Shown: positions 48,436-57,108 of the stretch, one piece after another
Numbering within the stretch: the first letter of the stretch is position 1
How the letters are laid out: each line of letters begins with the position of its first letter
Assembly (NCBI GenBank): GCA_946479745.1
Contig: CAMLGZ010000004.1
Location: forward strand, 124,001-188,000
Direction of reading: 5' to 3'
Length of the DNA: 64,000 nt
Origin: an uncultured Pseudoxanthomonas sp.
GTDB lineage: Bacteria > Pseudomonadota > Gammaproteobacteria > Xanthomonadales > Xanthomonadaceae
Program-made: the position numbers and the translations under genes
Notes under the pieces: model-generated
Told to the model about the DNA's origin: nothing
Seen by the model: the letters and a program-made list of their open reading frames with translations, nothing else
The model's database searches: none

Positions 48436-49923
48436 TCAAGTGGCGGGCAGTACGCAAACGCGCGGATCCTCGCGCCAGGCCGGCGCGGCGATGTCCAGGC
48501 GTTCGACTACTTTGGTGATGGGCAGCACCGCTTCGTGCGCGCGCCAGCCGGCGGCCCAAGGCTCGGAAAGATCTTCCTGCCCGTCGAAGAGCAGCCCGAT
48601 CACCGCATGCGAGCGCCGGTGGTAGACCGGCGAGCCGGAATTGCCGCGGTAGGTGTCGCTGTCGGCACCGATGGTCGGCTGTTGGTCGAAGCGCACGCTG
48701 ATGTATTCGTAATAGGGCGCGCCGCCGCCTTCGCGCAGCTGGTAGCTGTCGACGAATTCCTTGAGCTTGCCCTCGCGATAGGACAGGTCTTCGGCCTCGA
48801 TCGAATCGAATTCCGCGCTGACCAGCAGCTTCATGGCGATGTACTCGTCCGCAGTGACCCGGAACGGGAAGTACACGAAGCTGTTGTCGTGCACGGTGCG
48901 CGGTTCGCCCAGCGGATAGCCGATGACGTACAGCGGATCGTCGCGTTTCACCTGCGACAGCGACAGGCATTGCGGGGGATACGTCGCGCCAGGCAGCACG
49001 CCGTCGGCGTTGGCGCCGAGCTCGAGCAACACGAAATCGAGGTTTCCGCGTTCGTCCTCGTCGCTCAGCTGGATCGCGGTCACGGGGAAGGTCTGTTTGG
49101 CGAGGTGATTGCCGTCCAGATCGTCCTCGTAGTCGAAAACGGCTTCGAGTTCCTCCGGGATCTCTTCGAGGATGCAGTGATTGTTGGTAAGCGCCAGCTT
49201 CTCGCCGATCAACACCGCGCTGCAGCGCGGTTTCTCTTCCTGCCGGGCCTTCAGCGCGAAAGCGCCGCGCGAGTTCGCGTAGATGCGTTGATAGGTCTGC
49301 GGCGGGTAGCGGTCGTCGTGATCCAGCCCGTACAGCGACTTGTTGAGGCGGCGGACTTCCGCATGCTGTTCCACCAGTTCGCGTTGCTCCGTACGCTGGC
49401 TGTCGTCCAGCGCCTTGTAGGCCTGCACAAGCTGCCGCTCGGTGTTTTCCGCACTGCGCTTGAGCTGCAGCAGGTCGGCTTCGGTCGCATCGGCGCCCAG
49501 CGCGGTTTCGGCGATGTTGCTCATGCGCCGTTGCGCGGCATCGACATTGCGGTACTTGGCGCGCTGCGCGGGTGCAAGATCGTTCCAGCGCTTGGTAGCC
49601 TGCAGTTGTACGTTCTGCAGTTGCACCGAATCGCCCGGTCCGTCGATCACTGCGGCCTGCACCGGCATCTGCCGCACCTGCTGCGCGACCGCATCGGCAT
49701 TGGACACCGACACCGCAGAATCCGCTGTCTGCAGCACCACTCTGCTGCCTTGCTTGGTGATTTCCACCGGCACCACCACGCCCTGCGGCCTGCGCCGCAC
49801 CTGATCGCGCAGTTCGCTGGTGCTGATGCGTTGTTCGCGTGGGGCGTCCTGGGCCAAGGTCGCCAATGGCGACATGCAGCACAGGGACAAGGCAAGACTG
49901 GCGCCCAAACCAGGGTAGTTCAT
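48436..49923 (-). CDS. Trypsin-like serine protease, exported
   Basis: A 495-residue exported protease with a signal peptide (LGASLALSLCCMSPLATLAQ). A helical coiled-coil-like region follows (about 105-205, WNDLAPAQRAKYRNVDAAQR, LQLKRSAENTERQLV), then a chymotrypsin-fold domain with catalytic His in LALTNNHC, Asp in NLDFVLLEL and Ser in RGNSGSPVY. Gene end and subtilase start are ten bases apart. It is the first gene of the protease operon, divergent from the heme-motif lipoprotein. Confidence 0.9.
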   Translation of the reverse strand: MNYPGLGASLALSLCCMSPLATLAQDAPREQRISTSELRDQVRRRPQGVVVPVEITKQGSRVVLQTADSAVSVSNADAVAQQVRQMPVQAAVIDGPGDSVQLQNVQLQATKRWNDLAPAQRAKYRNVDAAQRRMSNIAETALGADATEADLLQLKRSAENTERQLVQAYKALDDSQRTEQRELVEQHAEVRRLNKSLYGLDHDDRYPPQTYQRIYANSRGAFALKARQEEKPRCSAVLIGEKLALTNNHCILEEIPEELEAVFDYEDDLDGNHLAKQTFPVTAIQLSDEDERGNLDFVLLELGANADGVLPGATYPPQCLSLSQVKRDDPLYVIGYPLGEPRTVHDNSFVYFPFRVTADEYIAMKLLVSAEFDSIEAEDLSYREGKLKEFVDSYQLREGGGAPYYEYISVRFDQQPTIGADSDTYRGNSGSPVYHRRSHAVIGLLFDGQEDLSEPWAAGWRAHEAVLPITKVVERLDIAAPAWREDPRVCVLPAT

Positions 49924-50158
49924 GCGTGGGATCTCCCGGGGGAAAGATCGTGCGATGTGAATTATTTACGCTGCGCAACACGCTGCGTATCAGTACCAAC
50001 GCCGTTGCGCGCGAGTTGGGGCCATCGCACGGCAAGGTGTCCGGCCCTGCTGCGTTGCTGCGTTGGGAAGAATTAACGGCGTGAGGCGGGCGCGCCGCGA
50101 TGGCACCGACGCAACGGTTATGCGCGCGCAAGCGCTGCGACAAAAATGGAGATTGCCC

Positions 50159-51703
50159 GTGGATATCCGCATCGCTCGACTCTCGTTCTCATTGCTGGCG
50201 CCTTTCGCGCTGGTCACCTGCACGCAGGATGCACGCGTACGTCCGCAGGAACCAACCCCATCAGCCGATGGCGATACCTCTTCAATGTCGGCCGCACTTC
50301 TGCCTGCGGCGACGGGCTGCGCACCGGGCACCCGCTGCCTGTCTGTCACCGGCACGGGAAGGCCCTTGGCCAGCGGAACCTTTGTTGCGCAATGCCGCGG
50401 CAAGTTCGCCGATTTCATCGTGCCCAAGACCACGCTGCCGGGCACGTACGCCGGTCCATGGTTCCAGCCGAATCTGCTGGAGCAAGCCGCCACCGGCGTG
50501 CCGAGCGGTTCGCGCCCTTGGCTGGCTTTCGATCCGCGCGATCCCGACGAACGGCTGGCTTATGCGCTGGCGCTACGCAATTACGCTTTCAGCAGCGCGG
50601 TCGTGCGTGGCCTGACCCCGCAACTGACTGCCGAGGCCGACTATCGCGATGCGGCGGGCGGCACGGTGAGCGCGTCGCAACGCAATCAGAAGTGGTATCC
50701 CGCGCCGCGCATGTTCTATGGACCCACCAATGCGCCCGGCACGCGCGAAGCCGCGCACGGCATGACCTTGGAACGCACGGTGCGTGTCGGCGAACTCGGC
50801 AGCAATACAGTTGCCTTCCAGAACTACGCCGTCGCCTACTACGACGCGCGCGGCGGGAGGGTGTTCCAGCGTTTGTGGAAAACGTCTACGCCAGGTGTCG
50901 ATCAGCCCAAGCTCAGTGGAATGAAATTGACCGAGGGCAGTTTCGTGTTCAAGCTGCTGTACAGCGCCGCCGCACCGAGCGCGTTTCCACAGGATCTGCT
51001 GGCTGGCTCGCTCAAGCTCGACATCTTGCCCAACCCGGGCGGAGCTCCGGTATCGGTGCGCTTGATGCAGATCGATATCGCGGTCAAGGACAAACGTGCC
51101 AGCGACACCGGCTGGTACTTCGCCACTTATGCCTACGATGCCTCGCAATCCGGCGCTTCGCCGTGGAAGAAAATGGCGCCGGTGGGTCTGATGTGGGGCA
51201 ACGATCCCAGCGGTGCGCCGATTGCCGAATCCTGGATCAATACCGCGGCGCCGGCCTATGCGCTTGCGCATTTGGGCGTCGATGACCGCCTCAACGGGCC
51301 GGTGGACAATCCGGCATCGGCCTGCATGAGCTGCCACAGCACTGCGCAAGCGCCGTCGTTGGCGTCGATGTTGCCCACCGGTGCGTGCGCGCAGCCGCCG
51401 TTCCGCGCGGACTGGTTCCGCAATTTGCGTGGCACTACTGCTTTCGGCCGTCGTCAGGCTTCGGGGCAGACCTGCCAAACCAGCTTGCCCTCGGAGGTAA
51501 CCGTCACCGCGGCGGACTACTCCTTGCAACTGTCGGCAACAGTGGCACGCGCCTTGCCCACTGCCACCGGAGGACAGACCTTCAACCCCTGCACCTGGAA
51601 TGAGAATGCGCCGCCGCCTTCGGCACTGGTCGCGCTTTCGCCACAGGCCGCGCGATTGCAGCAGCAGGACATCGAACAGTACGAAGTGACTCGCGATCCC
51701 TGA
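50159..51703 (+). CDS. Lipoprotein with one c-type heme motif
   Basis: A 514-residue exported lipoprotein. GTG 50159 has GGAG 8 bases upstream and opens a signal peptide with lipobox FALVTC; ATG 50120 is an alternative. The single CxxCH motif is in SACMSCHSTAQAP near residue 380, suggesting covalent heme attachment in the periplasm. Surrounding blocks (PWLAFDPRDPDERLAYALAL, GWYFATYAYDASQSG, APVGLMWGNDP) resemble a di-heme-like uncharacterised family. It is divergent from the protease operon, with 235 bases between. Function unknown. Confidence 0.82.
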   Translation: MDIRIARLSFSLLAPFALVTCTQDARVRPQEPTPSADGDTSSMSAALLPAATGCAPGTRCLSVTGTGRPLASGTFVAQCRGKFADFIVPKTTLPGTYAGPWFQPNLLEQAATGVPSGSRPWLAFDPRDPDERLAYALALRNYAFSSAVVRGLTPQLTAEADYRDAAGGTVSASQRNQKWYPAPRMFYGPTNAPGTREAAHGMTLERTVRVGELGSNTVAFQNYAVAYYDARGGRVFQRLWKTSTPGVDQPKLSGMKLTEGSFVFKLLYSAAAPSAFPQDLLAGSLKLDILPNPGGAPVSVRLMQIDIAVKDKRASDTGWYFATYAYDASQSGASPWKKMAPVGLMWGNDPSGAPIAESWINTAAPAYALAHLGVDDRLNGPVDNPASACMSCHSTAQAPSLASMLPTGACAQPPFRADWFRNLRGTTAFGRRQASGQTCQTSLPSEVTVTAADYSLQLSATVARALPTATGGQTFNPCTWNENAPPPSALVALSPQAARLQQQDIEQYEVTRDP

Positions 51704-51722
51704 GAAGCGGTCGCGTGCGAAG

Positions 51723-51788
51723 AGCGTCGGGGGCGTAGCCCCGACCTACGCATTCGCAACCGTAGGTCGGGGCTACGTCCCCGACGCT
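51723..51788. repeat. REP palindrome, GTAGGTCGGGG family
   Basis: 28-nt arms 51723-51750 and 51761-51788, core GTAGGTCGGGGCTACG, with one mismatch. It lies between convergent genes. Related copies are at 2381-2408 and 9791-9977, and a degenerate arm occurs near 63478-63505. Confidence 0.88.
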
Positions 51789-51813
51789 TAATGCTCGAAG
51801 CGAGAGCTGCTAT

Positions 51814-52125
51814 TCACCAGCCGTAGAGCTTCCAGTACACCGGCGAAATGTCTTTCTCGCCGGCACCTTTGCTGTGGTCCAGGCGGCCATCGCCGTTCTC
51901 GTCCATCAGATAGTAGGCGGCGCCTCGCGAAGGCGTGACTTTGACCATGCGCAGCTGGTTGGCCACGCGGTACTCCTCAATGACATCGCCGTTGGGTTCG
52001 GTGCGCACGGCCACCTGGGCATCGGCCAGGTCCACGCCCGGATTGTTCTGCGCCGACCCCAGGGAAGCGCAGCCGGCAAGCACCAGTAGAGGTGCGCTCA
52101 ACAGGGCTTTCATGGGAATTCTCAT
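51814..52125 (-). CDS. DUF2782-like lipoprotein
   Basis: A lipoprotein of about 103 residues, with lipobox VLAGC. The mature part (DAQVAVRTEPNGDVIEEYRV, VTPSRGAAYYLMDENGDGRL, PVYWKLYGW) matches the small DUF2782 family found next to polA in xanthomonads and relatives. ATG 52125 and ATG 52113 are both possible starts; neither has a strong ribosome-binding site. It is divergent from polA. Confidence 0.8.
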   Translation of the reverse strand: MRIPMKALLSAPLLVLAGCASLGSAQNNPGVDLADAQVAVRTEPNGDVIEEYRVANQLRMVKVTPSRGAAYYLMDENGDGRLDHSKGAGEKDISPVYWKLYGW

Positions 52126-52230
52126 GGGGGTTCTCTGCAATACCGGGGCTGCGATTATGCGCCGGCAACGCTAAGCGTGCGTGAGAACGATAGCGGCCCG
52201 GGCGTGCAAGCCCGGGGTTAGAATTGGCGC

Positions 52231-54990
52231 ATGCCCAGACTCGTACTGATCGACGGTTCCAGTTACCTCTATCGCGCCTTCCATGCGCTCCCCCCGCTGA
52301 CCAATGCCGCGGGCGAGCCCACCGGGGCCCTGTTCGGCGTGGTCAATATGCTGCGCGCAACCTTGAAGGAAAACCCCGAATACGTCGCCTTCGTGGTCGA
52401 CGCGCCCGGGAAAACCTTCCGCGACGATCTGTATCCGCTGTACAAGGCCAACCGCGCCGCGATGCCGGATGACTTGCGCGCGCAGGTGCTGCCGATGTGC
52501 GAGATCGTGCAAGCCTTGGGTATGCCCATCCTGCGCATCGACGGCGTGGAGGCCGACGATGTGATCGGCACGTTGGCCCTGCAGGCCAATGCCGATGGCA
52601 TCGAGGTGACCATTTCCACCGGCGACAAGGATTTCGCACAGCTGGTGCGGCCCGGGCTGGCGCTGGTCAACACCATGAGCGGCAGCCGCATGGATTCGGA
52701 CGAAACGGTGTTCGAGAAGTTCGGAGTGAAGCCCGGGCAGATCGTGGACCTGCTCGCGCTGATGGGCGACGCCGTGGACAACGTGCCCGGAGTGGAGAAG
52801 TGCGGTCCGAAGACCGCAGCCAAATGGTTGGCCGAATACCACACGCTGGACGGGGTGATGGCGCATGCCGGCGACATCAAGGGCAAGATCGGCGACAACC
52901 TGCGCGCCGCGTTGGAACGCCTGCCGTTGAATCGCCAGCTGGTCACCATCAAGACCGACGTCGCGCTGGACGGCGATGCGCAAAGCCTGGGCATGCGCGA
53001 ACGCGATGTGGATTCGCTGCGGCAGCTCTATCAGCGGTACGGATTCAATCAGGCGCTGAAGGAGCTGGGTGGCGAGGCTGCCGGGACGGTCGCGGAAAAA
53101 GAGCCGGGCCGCGCACGCGGCAACGGTTTCGTGGCGGCGCCCGCCACGGAGGCGGGCGCGATCGATCCCGCCCTATCGGTGCAGGGCGAATACGAAACCG
53201 TGCTCAGCGCCGAACAACTCGATGCACTGATAGGCACGCTGCGGGAAGCCGAGGAGTTCGCCTTCGACAGCGAAACCGACAGTCTGGATCCGATGCAGGC
53301 CAAGCTGGTGGGGTTGAGCTTCTCGGTCGAACCCGGCAAGGCCGTCTATCTTCCGCTGGCGCACGAATATCCAGGCGCGCCCGTGCAGCTCGACCGCGCC
53401 TCGACGCTGGCCGCGCTTTCGCCCCTGTTCGCCGACGCCGGCAAGAAGAAACTGGGTCAGCATGGAAAATACGATCTGCACGTGCTGCGCCGCCATGGCG
53501 TGACAGTGGCCGGCTATGCCGACGACACCATGCTGGAAAGCTTCGTCCTGAACTCGGGCAGCAGCCGCCACGACATGGACAGTCTGGCCAAGCGCTACCT
53601 GGGCTACGACACGATCAAATACGAACAGGTGGCCGGCAAGGGCGCCAAGCAGATCCTGTTCTCGCAGGTCGCGCTGGACGACGCCACACGCTACGCCGCC
53701 GAGGACGCCGACATCACCCTGCGCCTGCACCGCACGCTGTCCTCCAGATTGGCCGCCGAACCGGGCCTGGAAAGCGTGTACCGCGAAATAGAAATGCCGC
53801 TGGTGCCGGTGCTGGAGCGCATCGAAGCCAACGGGGTGAAGATCGACGCCGACGAACTGCGACGACAATCCGCCGACCTGTCCAAACGCATGCTCGCCGC
53901 GCAGCAGAAGGCGACCGAGTTGGCCGGGCGCACCTTCAACCTCGATTCGCCCAAGCAACTGCAGGCCCTGCTGTTCGACGAACTGAAACTGCCGGCGGTG
54001 CTGAAGACGCCGACCGGGCAGCCTTCCACCAACGAAGAAGCGCTGGAAGCCATCGCCGACCAGCACGAACTGCCGCGCGTGATCCTTGAATACCGCGGGC
54101 TGGCGAAACTGCGCAGCACCTATACCGACAAGTTGCCGGAGATGGTCAACGCGCAAACCGGCCGCGTGCACACCAGCTACCACCAGGCCGGCGCGGCTAC
54201 CGGCCGTCTTTCCTCTTCCGATCCCAACTTGCAGAACATCCCGATCCGCACCGACGATGGCCGCCGCATCCGCCGCGCCTTCGTGGCTCCGCCCGGGCGC
54301 AAGCTGATCGCCTGCGACTATTCGCAGATCGAACTGCGGATCATGGCGCACCTGTCCGAAGATCCGGGTCTGGTACGCGCGTTCGAATCCGGCGTGGACG
54401 TGCACAAGGCCACGGCGGCGGAAGTGTTCGGCCGCAAGCTCGATGAGGTCACCGGCAACGAGCGCCGCGCGGCCAAGGCCATCAACTTCGGCCTGATGTA
54501 CGGCATGAGCGCCTTCGGGCTGGCGCGCCAGCTCGGCATCGGCCGTGGCGAAGCGCAGGACTACATCGCCCTGTATTTCAGCCGCTATCCCGGCGTGCGC
54601 GACTACATGGAGCGCACCCGCCAGCAGGCGCGCGAGCAGGGTTATGTGGAAACCGTATTCGGCCGCCGCCTCTACCTGGACTACATCACCAAGGGCACAC
54701 AGGGCCAGCGCGCTGGCGCCGAGCGTGCCGCGATCAATGCGCCCATGCAGGGCACCGCGGCCGACATCATCAAGCGCGCGATGATCGCAGTGGACGCCTG
54801 GCTGGCCGATCACGCCCCGCGTGCGCTGATGATCCTGCAGGTGCACGACGAACTGGTGTTCGAAGCTGAACAGGATTTCGTCGAAACGCTGCTGCAGGAG
54901 GTCACTGCGAGGATGTCGGGCGCCGCAAAACTGTCGGTTCCTCTGTTAGTGGACAGCGGAGTGGGCGATAACTGGGATGAGGCGCATTGA
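52231..54990 (+). CDS. polA: DNA polymerase I
   Basis: A full-length 919-residue PolA for gap filling and Okazaki fragment processing. The N-terminal 5'-3' exonuclease has LIDGSSYLYRAFHALPPLTN and DGVEADDVIGTLA. The 3'-5' exonuclease domain is probably active, as FDSETDSLDPMQAKLVGL keeps the DxE residues. The polymerase domain has HQAGAATGRLSSSDPNLQNI, ACDYSQIELRIMAHLS (motif A), AKAINFGLMYGMS (motif B) and LQVHDELVFE (motif C). A terminator and an sX13-like sRNA follow. Confidence 0.98.
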   Translation: MPRLVLIDGSSYLYRAFHALPPLTNAAGEPTGALFGVVNMLRATLKENPEYVAFVVDAPGKTFRDDLYPLYKANRAAMPDDLRAQVLPMCEIVQALGMPILRIDGVEADDVIGTLALQANADGIEVTISTGDKDFAQLVRPGLALVNTMSGSRMDSDETVFEKFGVKPGQIVDLLALMGDAVDNVPGVEKCGPKTAAKWLAEYHTLDGVMAHAGDIKGKIGDNLRAALERLPLNRQLVTIKTDVALDGDAQSLGMRERDVDSLRQLYQRYGFNQALKELGGEAAGTVAEKEPGRARGNGFVAAPATEAGAIDPALSVQGEYETVLSAEQLDALIGTLREAEEFAFDSETDSLDPMQAKLVGLSFSVEPGKAVYLPLAHEYPGAPVQLDRASTLAALSPLFADAGKKKLGQHGKYDLHVLRRHGVTVAGYADDTMLESFVLNSGSSRHDMDSLAKRYLGYDTIKYEQVAGKGAKQILFSQVALDDATRYAAEDADITLRLHRTLSSRLAAEPGLESVYREIEMPLVPVLERIEANGVKIDADELRRQSADLSKRMLAAQQKATELAGRTFNLDSPKQLQALLFDELKLPAVLKTPTGQPSTNEEALEAIADQHELPRVILEYRGLAKLRSTYTDKLPEMVNAQTGRVHTSYHQAGAATGRLSSSDPNLQNIPIRTDDGRRIRRAFVAPPGRKLIACDYSQIELRIMAHLSEDPGLVRAFESGVDVHKATAAEVFGRKLDEVTGNERRAAKAINFGLMYGMSAFGLARQLGIGRGEAQDYIALYFSRYPGVRDYMERTRQQAREQGYVETVFGRRLYLDYITKGTQGQRAGAERAAINAPMQGTAADIIKRAMIAVDAWLADHAPRALMILQVHDELVFEAEQDFVETLLQEVTARMSGAAKLSVPLLVDSGVGDNWDEAH

Positions 54991-55103
54991 GGCTGGCGTT
55001 CGGGCCCAAACCCGTGACAAAGCGGCTAGTTACGGCCGATATCTGTGCACGCGCTTGCGTTTCTAATTCAATACTGGCTAGTTCAATAAACTGAATATGC
55101 CTT

Positions 55104-55120
55104 AAACCTTACGGTTTTTT
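55104..55120 (+). terminator. polA terminator
   Basis: AAACC-TTAC-GGTTT followed by further T residues, 114 bases downstream of the polA stop. The stem is short, so efficiency may be moderate. Confidence 0.6.
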
Positions 55121-55170
55121 AACCGGAATCTTCACGAACTATCCATGCGCGGTCTGGTCATATAGCCCGT

Positions 55171-55292
55171 GACAGATGCAAGGTCTGTCGCTGGATCTCT
55201 CCCATCCCCTGGAGTGATCTCCGGAACGACGGCCCCTCCCCAGGCCTAGTTCCCTGGCCCCGCTGACCCCCCCCTGGTCGGTGGGGCTTTTT
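55171..55292 (+). ncRNA. sX13-like small RNA with C-rich loops
   Basis: A non-coding stretch directly downstream of polA folds into consecutive hairpins. GACAGA/TCTGTC lies at 55171-55189. GATC-T-CTCC/GGAG-T-GATC (55194-55219) has loop CATCCCCT. GGCC/GGCC (55231-55246) has loop CCTCCCCA. A 12-bp terminator stem (55257-55287, two wobble pairs) has loop CCCCCCT and is followed by five T. C-rich loops, about 120 nt and the place beside polA all fit sX13, a xanthomonad sRNA known to affect virulence gene expression in Xanthomonas. TATAGC at 55161-55166 is a possible -10. Ends are approximate. Confidence 0.8.
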
Positions 55293-55368
55293 ATTTCCGG
55301 CGATCCGAAATCCGCTGACCGGCGCAGCCGCTGCGTTACTGTGCGCGCATCCCGCACTGGAAACCGAC

Positions 55369-55863
55369 ATGCCGCACGTATTCGCACAAATGTTCGAACT
55401 GGCCATGCCCTGGTGGGCGTTCGTGCTACGCGCCTGCATCGTCTACTTCATTCTGCTGGCGATGATCCGCGCCTCGGGCAAGCGCACCATGGGTCAGTTC
55501 ACCCCGTTCGATATGTTGCTGGTGGTGCTGCTGGGCAATGCAGTGCAGAACGCGTTGCTGGGCGAAGACACTTCCGTCGGCGGCGGCTTGCTGCTGGCCG
55601 TCACCCTGATCGCGCTCAACTGGGGCGTGGGCTTCGTGTCCGCCCGCAGTCCCAGGGTGGAAGCCATGATCGAAGGCTCGCCCGTGCTGCTGGCGCGCGA
55701 CGGCAAGGTCTATAAGGAGGTGCTGCGCAAGGAGCTGATCAGCCGCGCCGATTTCGACAAGGCGATGCGCGAGGCGGGCTGCTTGGAGGTGGACGACATC
55801 GGCTCGGCCGTGCTGGAAACCAACGGACACATCACTATCATCAGGCAGGATCCGACCACGTAA
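55369..55863 (+). CDS. DUF421 (YetF-like) membrane protein
   Basis: A 164-residue member of the DUF421/YetF family. Three membrane helices (ACIVYFILLAMIRASGKRTM, FDMLLVVLLGNAVQNALLG, LLLAVTLIALNWGVGFV) precede a cytoplasmic domain with EGSPVLLARDGKVYKEVLRK and ISRADFDKAMREAGCLEVDD, the usual family layout. Function is unclear. The sX13-like RNA terminator lies just upstream of it. Confidence 0.93.
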   Translation: MPHVFAQMFELAMPWWAFVLRACIVYFILLAMIRASGKRTMGQFTPFDMLLVVLLGNAVQNALLGEDTSVGGGLLLAVTLIALNWGVGFVSARSPRVEAMIEGSPVLLARDGKVYKEVLRKELISRADFDKAMREAGCLEVDDIGSAVLETNGHITIIRQDPTT

Positions 55864-55870
55864 CCGATCC

Positions 55871-55965
55871 TGTAGGAGCGGGCCCTGCCCGCGACCGCTT
55901 TGGGACGGCGATCACCACCGGTCTGAACTCCTTGAAAGCGGTCGCGGGCAGGGCCCGCTCCTACA
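55871..55965. repeat. REP palindrome, exact 31-nt arms (GGAGCGGGCCCTGCCCGCGA family, copy 3)
   Basis: Arms 55871-55901 and 55935-55965 are exact inverted copies, the longest perfect arms of this family in the window. It lies between the convergent DUF421 and hemF genes. Confidence 0.92.
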
Positions 55966-55968
55966 AGG

Positions 55969-56880
55969 TCAGGTCAGCTCCGCCAGCCAATCGCGCGGTT
56001 TCAGATAATCGGCCAGCCGCGATTCGGGACTGCCGTCCTCTGGTGCAAATCCGTATTCCCAGCGTACTCGGGGCGGCAGGCTCATCAGGATGCTTTCGCT
56101 GCGGCCGCCGCTCTGCAGGCCGAACAGCGTGCCGCGGTCGTAGACCAGATTGAATTCCACGTAACGTCCACGGCGGTACAGCTGGAACTCGCGTTCGCGT
56201 TCGCCATAGGGTGTGTCCTTGCGGCGCTCGACCAGGGGCAGGTAAGCGTCCAGGAAACCGTCACCGACAGCGCGCTGGTAGGCGAAGTCGCGTTCGAAGT
56301 CGCTGCCCAGGTCGTCGAAGAACAGACCACCCACGCCGCGCGTTTCGTTGCGGTGCTTGAGGAAGAAATAGTCGTCGCACCAGCGTTTGTGCGCCTGGTA
56401 GCGCTCGCCGCCGCCGAACGGTTCGCACAGGCCGCGCGCGGTGCGGTGCCAGTGCAGCACGTCTTCGTCGAAGGGATAGAACGGGGTCAGGTCGAAACCG
56501 CCGCCGAACCACCAGGCCACCGTTTCGCCGTCGCGTTCGGCGCGGAAGTGGCGAACGTTGGCGTGGGTGGTGGGCAGATAGGGATTGTGCGGATGGAACA
56601 CCAGCGATACGCCAACCGCACGCCAGGACGCACCCGCCAGTTCAGGTCGCGCTGCGCTGGCGGAGGGCGGAAGTTTCGTTCCCGAGACGTCCGAAAAACC
56701 AACGCCGGCCTGTTCGAACACGGAGCCTTCGCGCAGGATGCGGGTGCGTCCGCCGCCGCCTTCGGCACGGGTCCAGTTGTCTTCTGCGAAGCGCGCGCCG
56801 CCGTCGGCGGCTTCAATGGCGGCGCAGATGCGGTCTTGCAGGCCGGTCAGGTAGTCGCGGACGTCATTGAAATCGTTCAT
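55969..56880 (-). CDS. hemF: Oxygen-dependent coproporphyrinogen III oxidase
   Basis: A 303-residue aerobic HemF, which converts coproporphyrinogen III to protoporphyrinogen IX with O2. Diagnostic blocks are [56 protein letters not shown] and [20 protein letters not shown], with the C-terminal [20 protein letters not shown]. All conserved His and Arg residues of the active site appear intact. hemB is at 21992; the two heme genes are not linked in one operon. Confidence 0.97.
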   Translation of the reverse strand: MNDFNDVRDYLTGLQDRICAAIEAADGGARFAEDNWTRAEGGGGRTRILREGSVFEQAGVGFSDVSGTKLPPSASAARPELAGASWRAVGVSLVFHPHNPYLPTTHANVRHFRAERDGETVAWWFGGGFDLTPFYPFDEDVLHWHRTARGLCEPFGGGERYQAHKRWCDDYFFLKHRNETRGVGGLFFDDLGSDFERDFAYQRAVGDGFLDAYLPLVERRKDTPYGEREREFQLYRRGRYVEFNLVYDRGTLFGLQSGGRSESILMSLPPRVRWEYGFAPEDGSPESRLADYLKPRDWLAELT

Positions 56881-56950
56881 GGACGCATTCTAGCCGCGGG
56901 TGGATACGGGTGCCTTGATCGGAATCAATGCCGCGAGAACATGCAAATGC

Positions 56951-57071
56951 CTCCCCCTTTGAAAAAGGGGGATTGAGGGGGATTTGCTTTTGCTTGCGGG
57001 AAATCAGATCAAGATCAAGAGCAAATCCCCCCGCCCGGCGAAGCCGGTCGACCCCCTTTTGCAAAGGGGGT
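56951..57071. repeat. REP palindrome, AAAGGGGG/GGGGATTTGC family (copy 3)
   Basis: The left arm CCCCCTTTGAAAAAGGGGGA and GGGGGATTTGC pair with right-hand GCAAATCCCCC and CCCCCTTTTGCAAAGGGGG. The right arm is split by an extra 20 bases (CGCCCGGCGAAGCCGGTCGA), itself a small hairpin. Confidence 0.85.
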
Positions 57072-57108
57072 ATATGTCTGCGGCTTTCGAATCGGGTTGC
57101 CCTTGGCA

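Noticed and set aside
48424..50076. 550-codon antisense frame opposite the trypsin-like gene
   Set aside because: The minus-strand gene has a signal peptide and a full catalytic triad; the plus frame has neither motif nor plausible start.
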